This document shows positions 7,867 to 16,322 of a DNA stretch of 64,000 nucleotides, in pieces. Source of the DNA: Opitutaceae bacterium (GTDB taxonomy: Bacteria > Verrucomicrobiota > Verrucomicrobiia > Opitutales > Opitutaceae); assembly GCA_028280945.1 (NCBI GenBank), contig JANQKV010000001.1:1-64000 (forward strand), in the 5' to 3' direction. The translations under genes and the position numbers were made by a program. The first letter of the stretch is position 1. Each line of letters begins with the position of its first letter. The notes under the pieces are model-generated. The model made no database searches, was not told the origin of the DNA, and worked only from the letters and a program-made list of their open reading frames with translations.

Positions 7867-10800
7867 ATGAGCGAGCGAAATCCAGAAACGGCGAAGATGT
7901 CTACTCATTGGCGTGATGAAGTGCGGGCTTGTGGACAAGTTGAGGAACGCGGAGGAAATCAACCGTTCACCCTGGATGGAGCGGATGCGGTTTGGTGGAT
8001 TGAGTCCGGTTCGGTTGATTTGTTTTCGGTATCATTGCCGGGTGAAGACGGATCCCGGAATCCGTTGGGGCACGTGGACGGCGATGGACTGCTGTTTGGA
8101 TTAAACCTGACCGAGGATACCATGGCCGCGGGGGTGCAGGCTGTGCCAACGGCAGACACCCGTTTGAGACGGGTGGACCGAGCCGCGTTCTCCGCCTTGC
8201 TCACGGTCGCTCCGGTGCTACCTGATCTGGCCGAACGCGTTGACGATTGGCTGGCGGCATTGCTCGGCGGCATTGCAAGGGACATCAATCCACGGGCGGA
8301 CATGTTGTTGGAGGCAGGACAGCAGGTTGAACTGGAGGCGGGACAACATGTGCGTTCCGCAGGTGGCATTGTTTGGGCACGGCACAGCGCGGGCGCGGGA
8401 TTGTTCATCGGCATGGAGGAGCGGGTGGTGGAAAACGGACCGGTTTGTACCCCGCTCTCGCGTCGCGCTTGGATGGAGGTATTGAGCGCGGGAAAATGGG
8501 AGGGGCTGGACACGGCGATGGTTCTGGCCGGCGAGGATTTTTGGACGCAGATTGACGGGTTTCATGCGGTCGTCAGCCGATGCGAATGGATGAACCGTGG
8601 GTTGCTGGCGGTCGACGAGTTGAATCGCCTCAAGGACAAACGCGATTACCATCGAAAGGTGCGACTGGAGGGAAACGCCTCGCTGGGACGAGTGCTTAAC
8701 CCCAAAAGCATCCCGGAATCTGCGATACCCGGTGGGGATGCCTTGCTGGCGGCCTGCCGGAGGATCGGTGAGGTGCTCGGAATTTCGATCAAGCAGCATC
8801 GTGATGCGATAGCGGGTCGCCCCCAAATCGACCCGCTCGGTGACCTGGCCAAGGCGTCTGGTCTGCGGGTGCGCGAGGTGGCACTGGAAGCGCAATGGTG
8901 GAGGGAGGATAACGGTCCCTTGCTCGGATACTGGCACGACAATTCGGAACCGGTGGCGCTCATTCCCGCCTCGTCGACAAGCTATGACCTATACGCGTTG
9001 ACGGATACCCGGCCCCGCCGTGTTGATGCCACGCTGGCGGCGCGCCTTAAGGGTCGTGGACATCAGTTCAACAGCCCGTTGCCGGATGAACCGGTCACCT
9101 TGCGCGGCCTGCTCAAAGTCGGCCTTCGCCGCACCGGACGGGACTGGGCCCGCGTTGCGGTGCTGGGACTGCTGGGCGGTGGCATGAGCGTGCTGCTGCC
9201 CTGGGCCACCGGGATCGTATTTGATCAGTTGATACCCCACGGCTCGATCGGGCAGCTGGTGATGTTGTGCGTTGCATTGGCCGTGACTTCGCTGGCGGGG
9301 GCGTTTTTCCAACTGACTCGTGACCTGAGCATGACCCGTATTGAGGGTAAAATGGATGCGGATATGCAGACGGCGATCTGGGATCGGTTGATCCGGTTGC
9401 CGGCGCGTTTTTTCCAGCAATATTCGTCAGGCGAACTGCAGGAGCGCGGATCGGCGATACCTCGGATTCGTCGGCAGTTGTCGCAATTTTTCGTCACAAC
9501 CGTGTTGGGAGGAATCTTTGGCGGACTCAACTTCCTGATGTTGTTCATCTATGATGTCCGGCTGGCTTTGTGGGCGACGCTTATAATGCTGTTGGCGGTG
9601 GGACCGTTCGTCTATTCGAGTTGGCGGCAATATCCGCACCAATGGGCGGCGGCCGAAGCACGCGGCAAGGTGGAAGGACTGGTGCAGCAGCTTTTCCGCG
9701 CGATCAGCAAGATTCGAGTCAGCGGAGTTGAGCCGTTGGTATTCGGAGAGTGGGCCACGGCGTTTGCCCGCTATCGGGATCACCGTTTTATGGCGCGGGT
9801 CCTGGCCAATCAGATCAGGACCTATCTCGCCGTGATCCCGTTGCTTGGCACGATGGTATTCTTCTTCCTGGTGGTGGGACGCGAACCTCCATTGGAGGTG
9901 GGTCGGTTTGTGGCGTTTACCTTTGCGTTTGGAGTCTTCTTTCAGGGCTTTGTCGCCATGCTCGGAGCACTTACATCGATCGTGAACGTGGTGCCGGTCT
10001 ACCGGCGAATCGAGCCGGTTTTGCAGGAGGTCCCGGAAACCGCGGGAGCCAAGACGGACCCAGGCACCATCCGAGGAGGGATGGAATTGAATCACCTGCG
10101 TTTCCGCTATGCTGAAGACGGCCCCTGGGTGATTGATGATGTTTCGTTGTCCATCGTCCCGGGAGAATTTACTGCCGTTGTCGGGCCGTCCGGGGCGGGC
10201 AAGTCGACCCTCATGCGTCTCATGTTGGGATTTGATGCCCCGCAGTCGGGGGGCGTCCTGTATGATGGCAGGAACATGCAAGACTTAGATGTGAAGGCCG
10301 TGCGAGGCTTGATGGGGGTGGTGCTGCAAAACGATCGGCTCGCGGCCGGAAGTGTGATGACCAATTTGTGCGGGCAGGGAACCTACACCCAGGAAGAAGC
10401 ATGGGCAGCGTTACGTGCAGTGGGTTTGGAGGAGGACGTGAAGGCGATGCCGATGGGCATTCACACCATGTTGACGGGTGGCGTGGATACGCTTTCAGGC
10501 GGGCAGCGTCAGCGGTTGATCCTGGCGCGAGCGATTATCAGCAATCCGCGCATCTTGATTTTGGACGAAGCGACCAGTGCGCTCGACAACCGTGCCCAGC
10601 GCGTGGTTACGGAGAGTCTCGCCGCGCTGCAGACCACCCGCGTGGTCATTGCCCATCGACTGAGCACGGTGATTTCAGCCGACCGGATCGTGGTAATTGA
10701 TCACGGGAAAATTGTGGAGCAAGGCACCTACGAGACTCTGATGAAACGCAACGGCCTTTTCTCTACGATGGCCAGGCGACAGTTGGCAGCCGAATCGTAG
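7867..10800 (+). CDS. NHLP-type ABC exporter, permease/ATPase with long N-terminal domain
   Basis: 977 residues. The first 370 or so carry no peptidase triad. They begin with a cyclic-nucleotide-binding-like beta fold (about 35-120) and continue with a region of unknown job, as in the second exporter subunit of NHLP clusters. The membrane domain spans about 410-700. The ATPase at the C-terminus is intact: Walker A GPSGAGKST, signature LSGGQRQR, Walker B ILILDEATSALD, H-loop VIAHRLST. It probably pairs with the peptidase-containing exporter just upstream, forming a heterodimer (known for related systems; inferred here). The stop lies 26 bp from the end of the convergent precursor gene. Confidence 0.9.
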   Translation: MSERNPETAKMSTHWRDEVRACGQVEERGGNQPFTLDGADAVWWIESGSVDLFSVSLPGEDGSRNPLGHVDGDGLLFGLNLTEDTMAAGVQAVPTADTRLRRVDRAAFSALLTVAPVLPDLAERVDDWLAALLGGIARDINPRADMLLEAGQQVELEAGQHVRSAGGIVWARHSAGAGLFIGMEERVVENGPVCTPLSRRAWMEVLSAGKWEGLDTAMVLAGEDFWTQIDGFHAVVSRCEWMNRGLLAVDELNRLKDKRDYHRKVRLEGNASLGRVLNPKSIPESAIPGGDALLAACRRIGEVLGISIKQHRDAIAGRPQIDPLGDLAKASGLRVREVALEAQWWREDNGPLLGYWHDNSEPVALIPASSTSYDLYALTDTRPRRVDATLAARLKGRGHQFNSPLPDEPVTLRGLLKVGLRRTGRDWARVAVLGLLGGGMSVLLPWATGIVFDQLIPHGSIGQLVMLCVALAVTSLAGAFFQLTRDLSMTRIEGKMDADMQTAIWDRLIRLPARFFQQYSSGELQERGSAIPRIRRQLSQFFVTTVLGGIFGGLNFLMLFIYDVRLALWATLIMLLAVGPFVYSSWRQYPHQWAAAEARGKVEGLVQQLFRAISKIRVSGVEPLVFGEWATAFARYRDHRFMARVLANQIRTYLAVIPLLGTMVFFFLVVGREPPLEVGRFVAFTFAFGVFFQGFVAMLGALTSIVNVVPVYRRIEPVLQEVPETAGAKTDPGTIRGGMELNHLRFRYAEDGPWVIDDVSLSIVPGEFTAVVGPSGAGKSTLMRLMLGFDAPQSGGVLYDGRNMQDLDVKAVRGLMGVVLQNDRLAAGSVMTNLCGQGTYTQEEAWAALRAVGLEEDVKAMPMGIHTMLTGGVDTLSGGQRQRLILARAIISNPRILILDEATSALDNRAQRVVTESLAALQTTRVVIAHRLSTVISADRIVVIDHGKIVEQGTYETLMKRNGLFSTMARRQLAAES

Positions 10801-10826
10801 GCGGCTTTAGGATGACGCTCAACCTA

Positions 10827-11177
10827 TTACCAGCCGTCGTCACCGTCGGCGCCGTCCGCGTCTTCGCCTTCATAATATACGTAAGGTCCTCCGGCGACCT
10901 TTGACAGGGCATCGTCGGAAATTGCGCGGTTTTGAGGGTTCTGAGGAACGACAAAATTTATCTCATCTTCAGTTTCGAAAATCACTTTGATTTCGGAGAG
11001 ATCCAGTTGCTCCTTCGCTTCATCGGCCCTTTCCGGTTTGAATTCATCGATGGCGCTGGAAATGGCCTCAGTGGGATTGTTCTTCAATGCCTCCGCGAAT
11101 TCGGGATCGTTCCAAGCCTTTTGAATGATAAGTTCTTCGATGGCTCGACGGGTGGTTATACGGTTATGGAGATTCAT
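10827..11177 (-). CDS. RiPP precursor with nitrile-hydratase-type (NHLP) leader and acidic Tyr/Trp core
   Basis: 116 residues. The leader resembles the alpha subunit of nitrile hydratase, as in the NHLP family: RRAIEELIIQKAWNDPEF near the N-terminus, a strand rich in Glu/Ile/Val (IKVIFETEDEINFVVPQ) and a terminal ALSKVAGG. The double Gly is at residues 96-97, which predicts cleavage there and a 19-residue core, PYVYYEGEDADGADGDDGW. The core has three Tyr, one Trp, seven Asp or Glu and five Gly. It contains no Cys, Ser, Thr or Lys. The gene faces the exporter operon tail to tail and diverges from the FAD oxidase gene. Upstream sequence is AT-rich with no clear Shine-Dalgarno. The precursor call is strong; the nature of the mature product is unknown. 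Confidence 0.9.
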   Translation of the reverse strand: MNLHNRITTRRAIEELIIQKAWNDPEFAEALKNNPTEAISSAIDEFKPERADEAKEQLDLSEIKVIFETEDEINFVVPQNPQNRAISDDALSKVAGGPYVYYEGEDADGADGDDGW

Positions 11178-11442
11178 ATATTCAATTTGATTCTACACTA
11201 TCCGGTTCATTCCCAATCGGACGGCGCGGTTAATCACTTACCAATCGTTCGGTGACGTGAAGAGTAAGTATTGTGTGATTAAGTTTTGGTTAAATTTTGG
11301 ATCTGATCCCTACCTCGCCTGAAAGGCTTGCACAGGAAATGCACCGATACTGAAGCATCAGCGTTCAAGTTCGCGGACTGAGCAGCGCTCCGATTGAGTT
11401 TGTTTTCTCGCCTCGGCAGTTGAGCCAATCAGGTATGATCTC
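11178..11442. promoter_or_regulatory. Divergent promoter region between RiPP precursor and FAD oxidase
   Basis: 265 bp separate the starts of the precursor (minus) and the oxidase (plus). The precursor side is AT-rich, and reading minus it offers TAGAAT as a possible -10 about 15-20 bp before the ATG. I could not assign a confident -35. A shared control region for substrate and tailoring enzyme is plausible. Confidence 0.35.
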
Positions 11443-12804
11443 GTGACTCTGCCTCGTGCCCAGCTAACGAAGTATCGAACCGATTTTGGACGCCTGGTCG
11501 TGCGGCCTCCTTTGGTGGTCGCCCAACCTGATTCAGTGTCGATGTTACGTTCGTGTTTTAAGCAGGCGGTAGAATACGGCTGGTCGATCGTGGTGCGCGG
11601 AGGCGGCCAGTCTTTCGGGGGGCAATCGACGTGCCTTGGCGGTGCCGTCGTTGATATGACCCGGATGACTGAGCATGGCTCGGGCCGTCAAATCGGTTCC
11701 GACTGGTGCAAATGCGGTGCCGGGGAAACCGTCGGTAGTATTCAGGCGTTCTTACGCCAACGCGGTGTTCGTCTCCCTATCTACACAAGTGGAACCGATG
11801 CGACCATTGGAGGGGTCTTGGCGCTCGGTGGCGTGAGCGGTCGTAGTTTTCGCCGCGGTTTGCTGGCCCATCATGTCTTGGAATTGGAGGTAATGGGAAC
11901 TGACGGACGCTTGTGGGTGTGTCGACCGGACCATAACCGGAATCTCATGGACTTATTTTTGGGCACGGCTGGCCTAGCCGGCGCGCTGGTTTCAGTCTGC
12001 CTGCGCACCGAACCGCTGAAACCATGGCGAAGCCGACTAAAGGTCAGTGATATTCCGCTCGAGGAACTGGAGGAGGTGTATCGGTGTTGTGTTCGCGAGC
12101 TGGAGTTAGTGAGCTTGGAAGGCTTTGTGGTGCGAAAGGGGGAAACAGCTCGGTTGGAGGTGCATGCTGCGATCGAATGCGCAGACAGATTGGAAGCGGA
12201 ACGACACCATTCTCGATGGGAGTCCTTGCAACTGAAGTGGCCAGGCTGCTCAGGGGCGATGGTCACTACCGGGAGCATAGATGATCCGCTCAAATTTTCG
12301 GCTTCATTGGGCGGATGGTGCCGTGACGAAAAGTACACGCGTTTGGAAGGACTTCCAGACGGGCAGGCTGCCCTGCCCATCTCGCTTGCGTTCCACCCCA
12401 GCGACGCCGTCGTTTTCGTGAAGAGGTGGGCGCGTTTGGCGGCCGCCAATCCGGATGTTTTTGCGACCCGACCCTATTTCGCAATGGTCGCCGCGCGACT
12501 TCCGGGAGTAGGGAACTGGCTCCGTTTGTCGGAGTCGGTCGAACACATGGTGGCGTTCGATATTTTTGCGAGTTTTCCATTCCAGGACAGAATACACGCC
12601 CAAAGTTTGCTGGGTGAGCTGGCGGGTTCCGCGGCCGACTGCCGGGGGCGGCTTTATCCTTATGGCTGGATGCCGGGGACGGATGTCTTGCGCCGACTGT
12701 TTCCCAAGCCGGACGGTGCCATGCATGAGGCACGCCGGACGCTGGATCCCGCGGGGCTGCAGCGATCAGTGCTCGAATCCTTGTTTGACTGTCCTCAGGA
12801 ATGA
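11443..12804 (+). CDS. FAD-linked oxidase (PCMH/cytokinin-dehydrogenase-like), likely RiPP-cluster enzyme
   Basis: 453 residues from a GTG start; the nearby ATG at 11435 is out of frame. The FAD-binding PCMH domain fills the first 200 residues: RGGGQSFGGQS at 52-62, then TIGGVLALGG at 121-130 and a typical LELEVMGTDG strand. In relatives with covalently bound flavin the fifth position of the first motif is the His that links to FAD. Here it is Q56, so flavin is probably non-covalent (inference). The C-terminal half is a weaker match to the substrate domain of the VAO superfamily. No signal peptide is seen, so it should act in the cytoplasm. It sits beside the RiPP precursor and is the only recognisable redox enzyme in the cluster. 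Substrate unknown. Confidence 0.8.
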   Translation: MTLPRAQLTKYRTDFGRLVVRPPLVVAQPDSVSMLRSCFKQAVEYGWSIVVRGGGQSFGGQSTCLGGAVVDMTRMTEHGSGRQIGSDWCKCGAGETVGSIQAFLRQRGVRLPIYTSGTDATIGGVLALGGVSGRSFRRGLLAHHVLELEVMGTDGRLWVCRPDHNRNLMDLFLGTAGLAGALVSVCLRTEPLKPWRSRLKVSDIPLEELEEVYRCCVRELELVSLEGFVVRKGETARLEVHAAIECADRLEAERHHSRWESLQLKWPGCSGAMVTTGSIDDPLKFSASLGGWCRDEKYTRLEGLPDGQAALPISLAFHPSDAVVFVKRWARLAAANPDVFATRPYFAMVAARLPGVGNWLRLSESVEHMVAFDIFASFPFQDRIHAQSLLGELAGSAADCRGRLYPYGWMPGTDVLRRLFPKPDGAMHEARRTLDPAGLQRSVLESLFDCPQE

Positions 12805-13859
12805 AATCCTGTGTGCTCTTCAAACTCGATGCCGAAGTAAGCTTTCCAGCCTAGAGAGGCGCTTGGCGTGACGCTCAATTTCACGTGATTGAATCGACGC
12901 CGGAAGGAAAACGCACGGCCTGCACAGACGAAGTCACCCGTGGCCGACCAATCCAGAATCGACTGTGCTTGGGACGCAGCCATAACCCCGAGGGCAACCA
13001 GATTCTCCAGAAGCGGTTTCGCAGAATTCTTTCTCCCAACTGTGAATTCCAGCCCCAGCCGTTCACCCCTACACGGTCCAATGTCGAGATGGAGGCACCA
13101 CAGTTGATTAATCAAGCCGGTCGCCTGCCAATGAACCAAGCGCTCCTGGAGATCGCCTGTCCAGCCGAGCGATTTGATGACATTTGGCAGGTGTTCCCAC
13201 TTGCCTTTGCCCCCTCGGTGGACGACGCAACATCGCATCCAATCCTTATTGCGATCCAACATGACGCCAAACTGAAACACCACCAGTGGATTGCGAACTG
13301 CTCGGACGAAGCGACCCAGGTTTCTGGCGATTTCCACTGGAACTTGAACGCCTCGCAAAACCCTCCAGTAGGGAAGCAGGCGCTTCAGTTGCTCGAGTTC
13401 GGATAAGTCTTCGTCTCGTCGCCAAGGTGGTGGGAAAAATACGCCCGGTGCGGGTAGAGCCTGCCCGTGACCCAGGGCTGGCAAATTTGTCAGATCAAAC
13501 TCCAGCCAAAGGGCATTTGGATTGTGGGTCGCGAATTCCGCGACGCGAGACCACAAGACGCCTTGCTGGCATTCGGTTGGAGGAAAAGCCGACGGCGGAT
13601 TCATGCCGGAAGCAACGAGCGCCCGGTCCCTACGCTCGTTGTGGTCGAGCCGAAAGGCCAGGTCGGCTGATGTGCCTGGGTTCTTGCCCAGCTGGCATTC
13701 AACACCAATTCCGGAGGCTAGAGTAAAAGGAAAACGGTGAGAAAGGTTGGAAAGTTTGGCAGCGAGTTCGGGTTGAACCAGACCGCAGCCAGCGAATGCG
13801 ATTTCTGATCCACCGGAATGTGTCACCAAGTCTCCAAGACTGATTGGATTTGTGATCAT
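12795..13859 (-). CDS. Unrecognised RiPP-cluster-associated protein
   Basis: 354 residues from the ATG at 13859. The frame stays open to a GTG at 14027, but the extra 56 residues lack protein-like character, so I chose the internal ATG. I do not recognise the family. Visible features: no signal peptide or membrane segment; LWLEFDL and APGVFFPPPW in the middle; a regular alternation of hydrophobic residues; a C-terminal strand-rich segment VKLSVTPSASLGWKAYFGI that resembles a fold-closing beta hairpin. It overlaps the FAD oxidase by 10 bp, tail to tail. Its place next to precursor, oxidase and exporters suggests a role in maturation or immunity, but nothing in the sequence shows which. Confidence 0.7.
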   Translation of the reverse strand: MITNPISLGDLVTHSGGSEIAFAGCGLVQPELAAKLSNLSHRFPFTLASGIGVECQLGKNPGTSADLAFRLDHNERRDRALVASGMNPPSAFPPTECQQGVLWSRVAEFATHNPNALWLEFDLTNLPALGHGQALPAPGVFFPPPWRRDEDLSELEQLKRLLPYWRVLRGVQVPVEIARNLGRFVRAVRNPLVVFQFGVMLDRNKDWMRCCVVHRGGKGKWEHLPNVIKSLGWTGDLQERLVHWQATGLINQLWCLHLDIGPCRGERLGLEFTVGRKNSAKPLLENLVALGVMAASQAQSILDWSATGDFVCAGRAFSFRRRFNHVKLSVTPSASLGWKAYFGIEFEEHTGFHS

Positions 13860-14076
13860 ATCATAAGTGAACCCCACAGGCCAACCAAAGCACGATGAAG
13901 GCCTGCGTGCCAAGTGAGTTGAAATACGCTTTGAGTCAGCTTTTGGTTCACTGCGCTCAGAGCTTACGCCCCAAATCCATTGGATTTGCCCATCTCCGCT
14001 TTGCTCCGTCGACTGCGAGCCCTCCACAATTGGGCTCTTGTGGTCGTGTCGTCGTTCGGCTCGGAACAGGAGCGAA

Positions 14077-14382
14077 GATCACCTACATCTGACTTTTCCG
14101 AGGAGCGAAGTGACGAGAAGACCGGGCTTTGGAACCGGACCACACCCAATACCTAGCCCATCCTCCTTCGCCAGAGGCTTCGGTGGACAGGCCTCGAGGC
14201 ACTTTCCTTTGCCAACCGTGGGAAGCCCACAGTGGTTTTATTCCGCGATGAAGCCGTCCGAACTGAAGTAGGGATGCGGCTACTCATGCTATGTCATTGG
14301 ATATTCTACCTGACGTGAGCTGTCGGCCAATCGGATGTTCGAAATGAGCCCGGTTTGGGCACCCGTTCTGCGTGAATCGGTT
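14077..14382 (+). repeat. Dispersed intergenic repeat, copy B
   Basis: Same block order and orientation as copy A: GATCACCTACATCTGAC (14077-14093), CTTTGCCAACCG with GGAAGCCCACAG (about 14206-14232), CCGGTTTGGGCACCC (14350-14364) and CTGCGTGAATCGGTT (14368-14382). The spacing between the outer blocks is about 273 bp here and 250 bp in copy A. Its right end touches the pseudogene remnant at 14401. Confidence 0.55.
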
Positions 14383-14400
14383 CGAAGCTGGTCCGGTACT

Positions 14401-14640
14401 GGGCCCCATCTCACGATCCCGGTTGAACAGGGAATCCAAGAGCACGCGGCCCAAGGACCCTATCCCGACCAAGGCGACATTGATCGTATCGCTGGGGGAC
14501 TGGGCTTTGATGATGGCGGGAGTGGCCAATTCCATGGCGCGGTCGATGTGAGCCTCGGCTTTGTGCGGTTCGGTGATGAAACCCAGATGACAGCCTCCGA
14601 GGCAATACGATGTGACCGTCTCGCCCGTGCGCAGGAGCTG
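14401..14640 (-). pseudogene. Composite remnant: aldo/keto reductase N-terminus joined to Gfo/Idh/MocA N-terminus
   Basis: Reading minus, one frame gives RTGETVTSYCLGGCHLGF (14527-14640 region), like the first strand of aldo/keto reductases (xTGexVsxlgLGgyHLG). It runs straight into SPSDTINVALVGIGSLGRVL (about 14410-14500), like the nucleotide-binding start of Gfo/Idh/MocA oxidoreductases after their Tat signal. Both pieces stop within about 40 residues of their family's start, and neither catalytic domain is present. No credible start codon precedes it. It looks like a deletion scar joining two former neighbour genes. Confidence 0.6.
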
Positions 14641-14860
14641 TCGCTGCGGGAGGATATGCTCCCCTAATTGTCGCTCCTGGTTTTGGCCGAGGCCCAGTTT
14701 GTCATCATCCCGACTGCGACCGGGGCTCAGGTTTGTTTGGTAAATTCACGGCGACTTTTCATGGGATGGGTCAATTGAGCGGCTGGGAGATAGGCAGCGT
14801 TGCTGATGTCGGAGTTAGGAGTTAAATGGACACCATTTCCCCGGTGTGGGTGATAGATGG

Positions 14861-16300
14861 TCAGGCGATCAGCTCGGGGATAACCTCACCACCGAACTGG
14901 CTCAACTGTTTGAAGCGGCCGGCGTGGTAGTAGGTGAGCTGGTTGTCGTCGAGTCCGAGCAGGCGGAGAATGGTGCAATGAACGTTGCGCACGTGGTGCA
15001 CCTCGTCGACTGCGTGCATGCCGAGTTCATCGGTGGCGCCGATGGTATGGCCGGCCTTCACGCCGCCTCCGGCAAACCATATGGTCATGGCGTTGGGATT
15101 GTGGTCGCGGCCGTAAGCGGTGCCACTGCGCAGACCGTTGTCGGGGGTGCGACCAAACTCTCCGCACCAGACCACCAGAGTGCTCTCGAGCAGACCGCGC
15201 TGCTTGAGGTCGGTGATCAGTGCGGCGATTGGTTGGTCGACGCCCCGTACCAGATTTCCGTGGGCGCGGGCAATGTAGTCGTGGCTGTCCCAGGTGCCGT
15301 TGTAGAGTTGCACGAAGCGCACGCCCTTTTCGACCAGCTTGCGAGCGAGCAGGCACTTGCGGCCGAAGGAGTCAGTTTCTGCCTTCCCGATACCGTAAGC
15401 CTCCCGAGTCTTTTCACTTTCATTGGAGATATCCATGGTCTCCGGTACCTGCATCTGCATGCGGAAAGCCAGCTCGTAGTTGTCCATCCGAGCGGCGAGT
15501 TCGTCGAAACCGTCATGGTAGGCAGCATGCCGCGCATTAAGTTCACCGATGAGATCAAGGTTCTTGCGCTGGCGTTCGGGGCTGACTCCGGGAGGCGGAG
15601 AAAGATCGAGGATCGGAGACCCCTTTGCCCGGAGGGGCGTGCCCTGAAAGCTCGCTGGCAGGTAGCCGTTGCTCCAGTTTGCCGATCCGCCCTGAGGGTA
15701 GGAAATATCGGGGAGCACGATGAATCCGGGTAGATCCTGATTGAGGGAACCTAGGCCGTAATTTACCCATGCGCCGATACCCGGGTCACCGCCGAAACGA
15801 TTGCCACAGTTCATCTGATACATGGCGGTGGGGTGATTGACGCTGTCGACTTGGCAGCCGCGGTAGAAACAGAGGTCATCGGCGACCTTGGCGAGGTGTT
15901 CCCAGTTGGTTGCCATGTCGGCGCCGCTTTGACCCACCTTGTGAAACTCAAAAGGACTGCGCACGTAGTAGCGCGTCCCGCTTTCCATTTGGGACTTCTG
16001 TTCTCCCTGGCGGACGAACTCCTCCAGGTGCAGAGAGTTGAGCGCCGGCTTAGGATCAAAGGTGTCGATGTGGGAGGGACCTCCCTCCATCATCAGGAAA
16101 ATGCAGTTTTTGGCCTTGGCGGGGAAGTGGCCCGGGCGGGGGGCGAGGGGATTCCCGTTGGCAGCGGCCCGGGCAGTGCCGGGTAGCATGGCGGAGAAGG
16201 CGACGCTGCCGATGCTGGCACCCAGTCCGTAGAGAAAGTCTCGGCGGGTGGGGGCGTGCAGGGCACGGGCACCGGCACAAGGAAAAAAGGGGGCACTCAT
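14861..16300 (-). CDS. DUF1501 family protein with Tat signal
   Basis: 479 residues from the ATG at 16300. The open frame extends 47 codons further upstream, into the neighbouring gene, but those residues lack a leader. The twin-arginine signal RRDFLYGLG near residue 20 is followed by a hydrophobic stretch, so the protein is exported folded. The body matches DUF1501 (PF07394), a sulfatase/phosphatase-like fold common in Planctomycetes and Verrucomicrobia: MMEGGPSHIDTFDPKP near the start, WCGEFGRTP and GRDHNP toward the end. It lies 22 bp after the PSCyt1/DUF1549/DUF1553 gene on the same strand, the usual two-gene unit in these phyla. The exact reaction is not established for the family; surface polysaccharide processing is often suggested. 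Confidence 0.9.
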   Translation of the reverse strand: MSAPFFPCAGARALHAPTRRDFLYGLGASIGSVAFSAMLPGTARAAANGNPLAPRPGHFPAKAKNCIFLMMEGGPSHIDTFDPKPALNSLHLEEFVRQGEQKSQMESGTRYYVRSPFEFHKVGQSGADMATNWEHLAKVADDLCFYRGCQVDSVNHPTAMYQMNCGNRFGGDPGIGAWVNYGLGSLNQDLPGFIVLPDISYPQGGSANWSNGYLPASFQGTPLRAKGSPILDLSPPPGVSPERQRKNLDLIGELNARHAAYHDGFDELAARMDNYELAFRMQMQVPETMDISNESEKTREAYGIGKAETDSFGRKCLLARKLVEKGVRFVQLYNGTWDSHDYIARAHGNLVRGVDQPIAALITDLKQRGLLESTLVVWCGEFGRTPDNGLRSGTAYGRDHNPNAMTIWFAGGGVKAGHTIGATDELGMHAVDEVHHVRNVHCTILRLLGLDDNQLTYYHAGRFKQLSQFGGEVIPELIA

Positions 16301-16322
16301 GGTTGGAACGGGGTAATGGGCT

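Larger units (their letters stand above)
13860..14860. other. Intergenic region with repeat and gene remnant
   Basis: About 1 kb without an intact gene lies between the RiPP cluster and the DUF1501 gene. It holds repeat copy B (14077-14382) and the composite pseudogene scrap (about 14401-14640), each listed separately. The rest (13860-14076 and 14641-14860) shows nothing I can name. Confidence 0.6.

Noticed and set aside
4818-14027. Lanthipeptide or azole RiPP class for the cluster
   Set aside because: The core has no Cys, Ser or Thr, and no LanM, LanB or YcaO gene is present.
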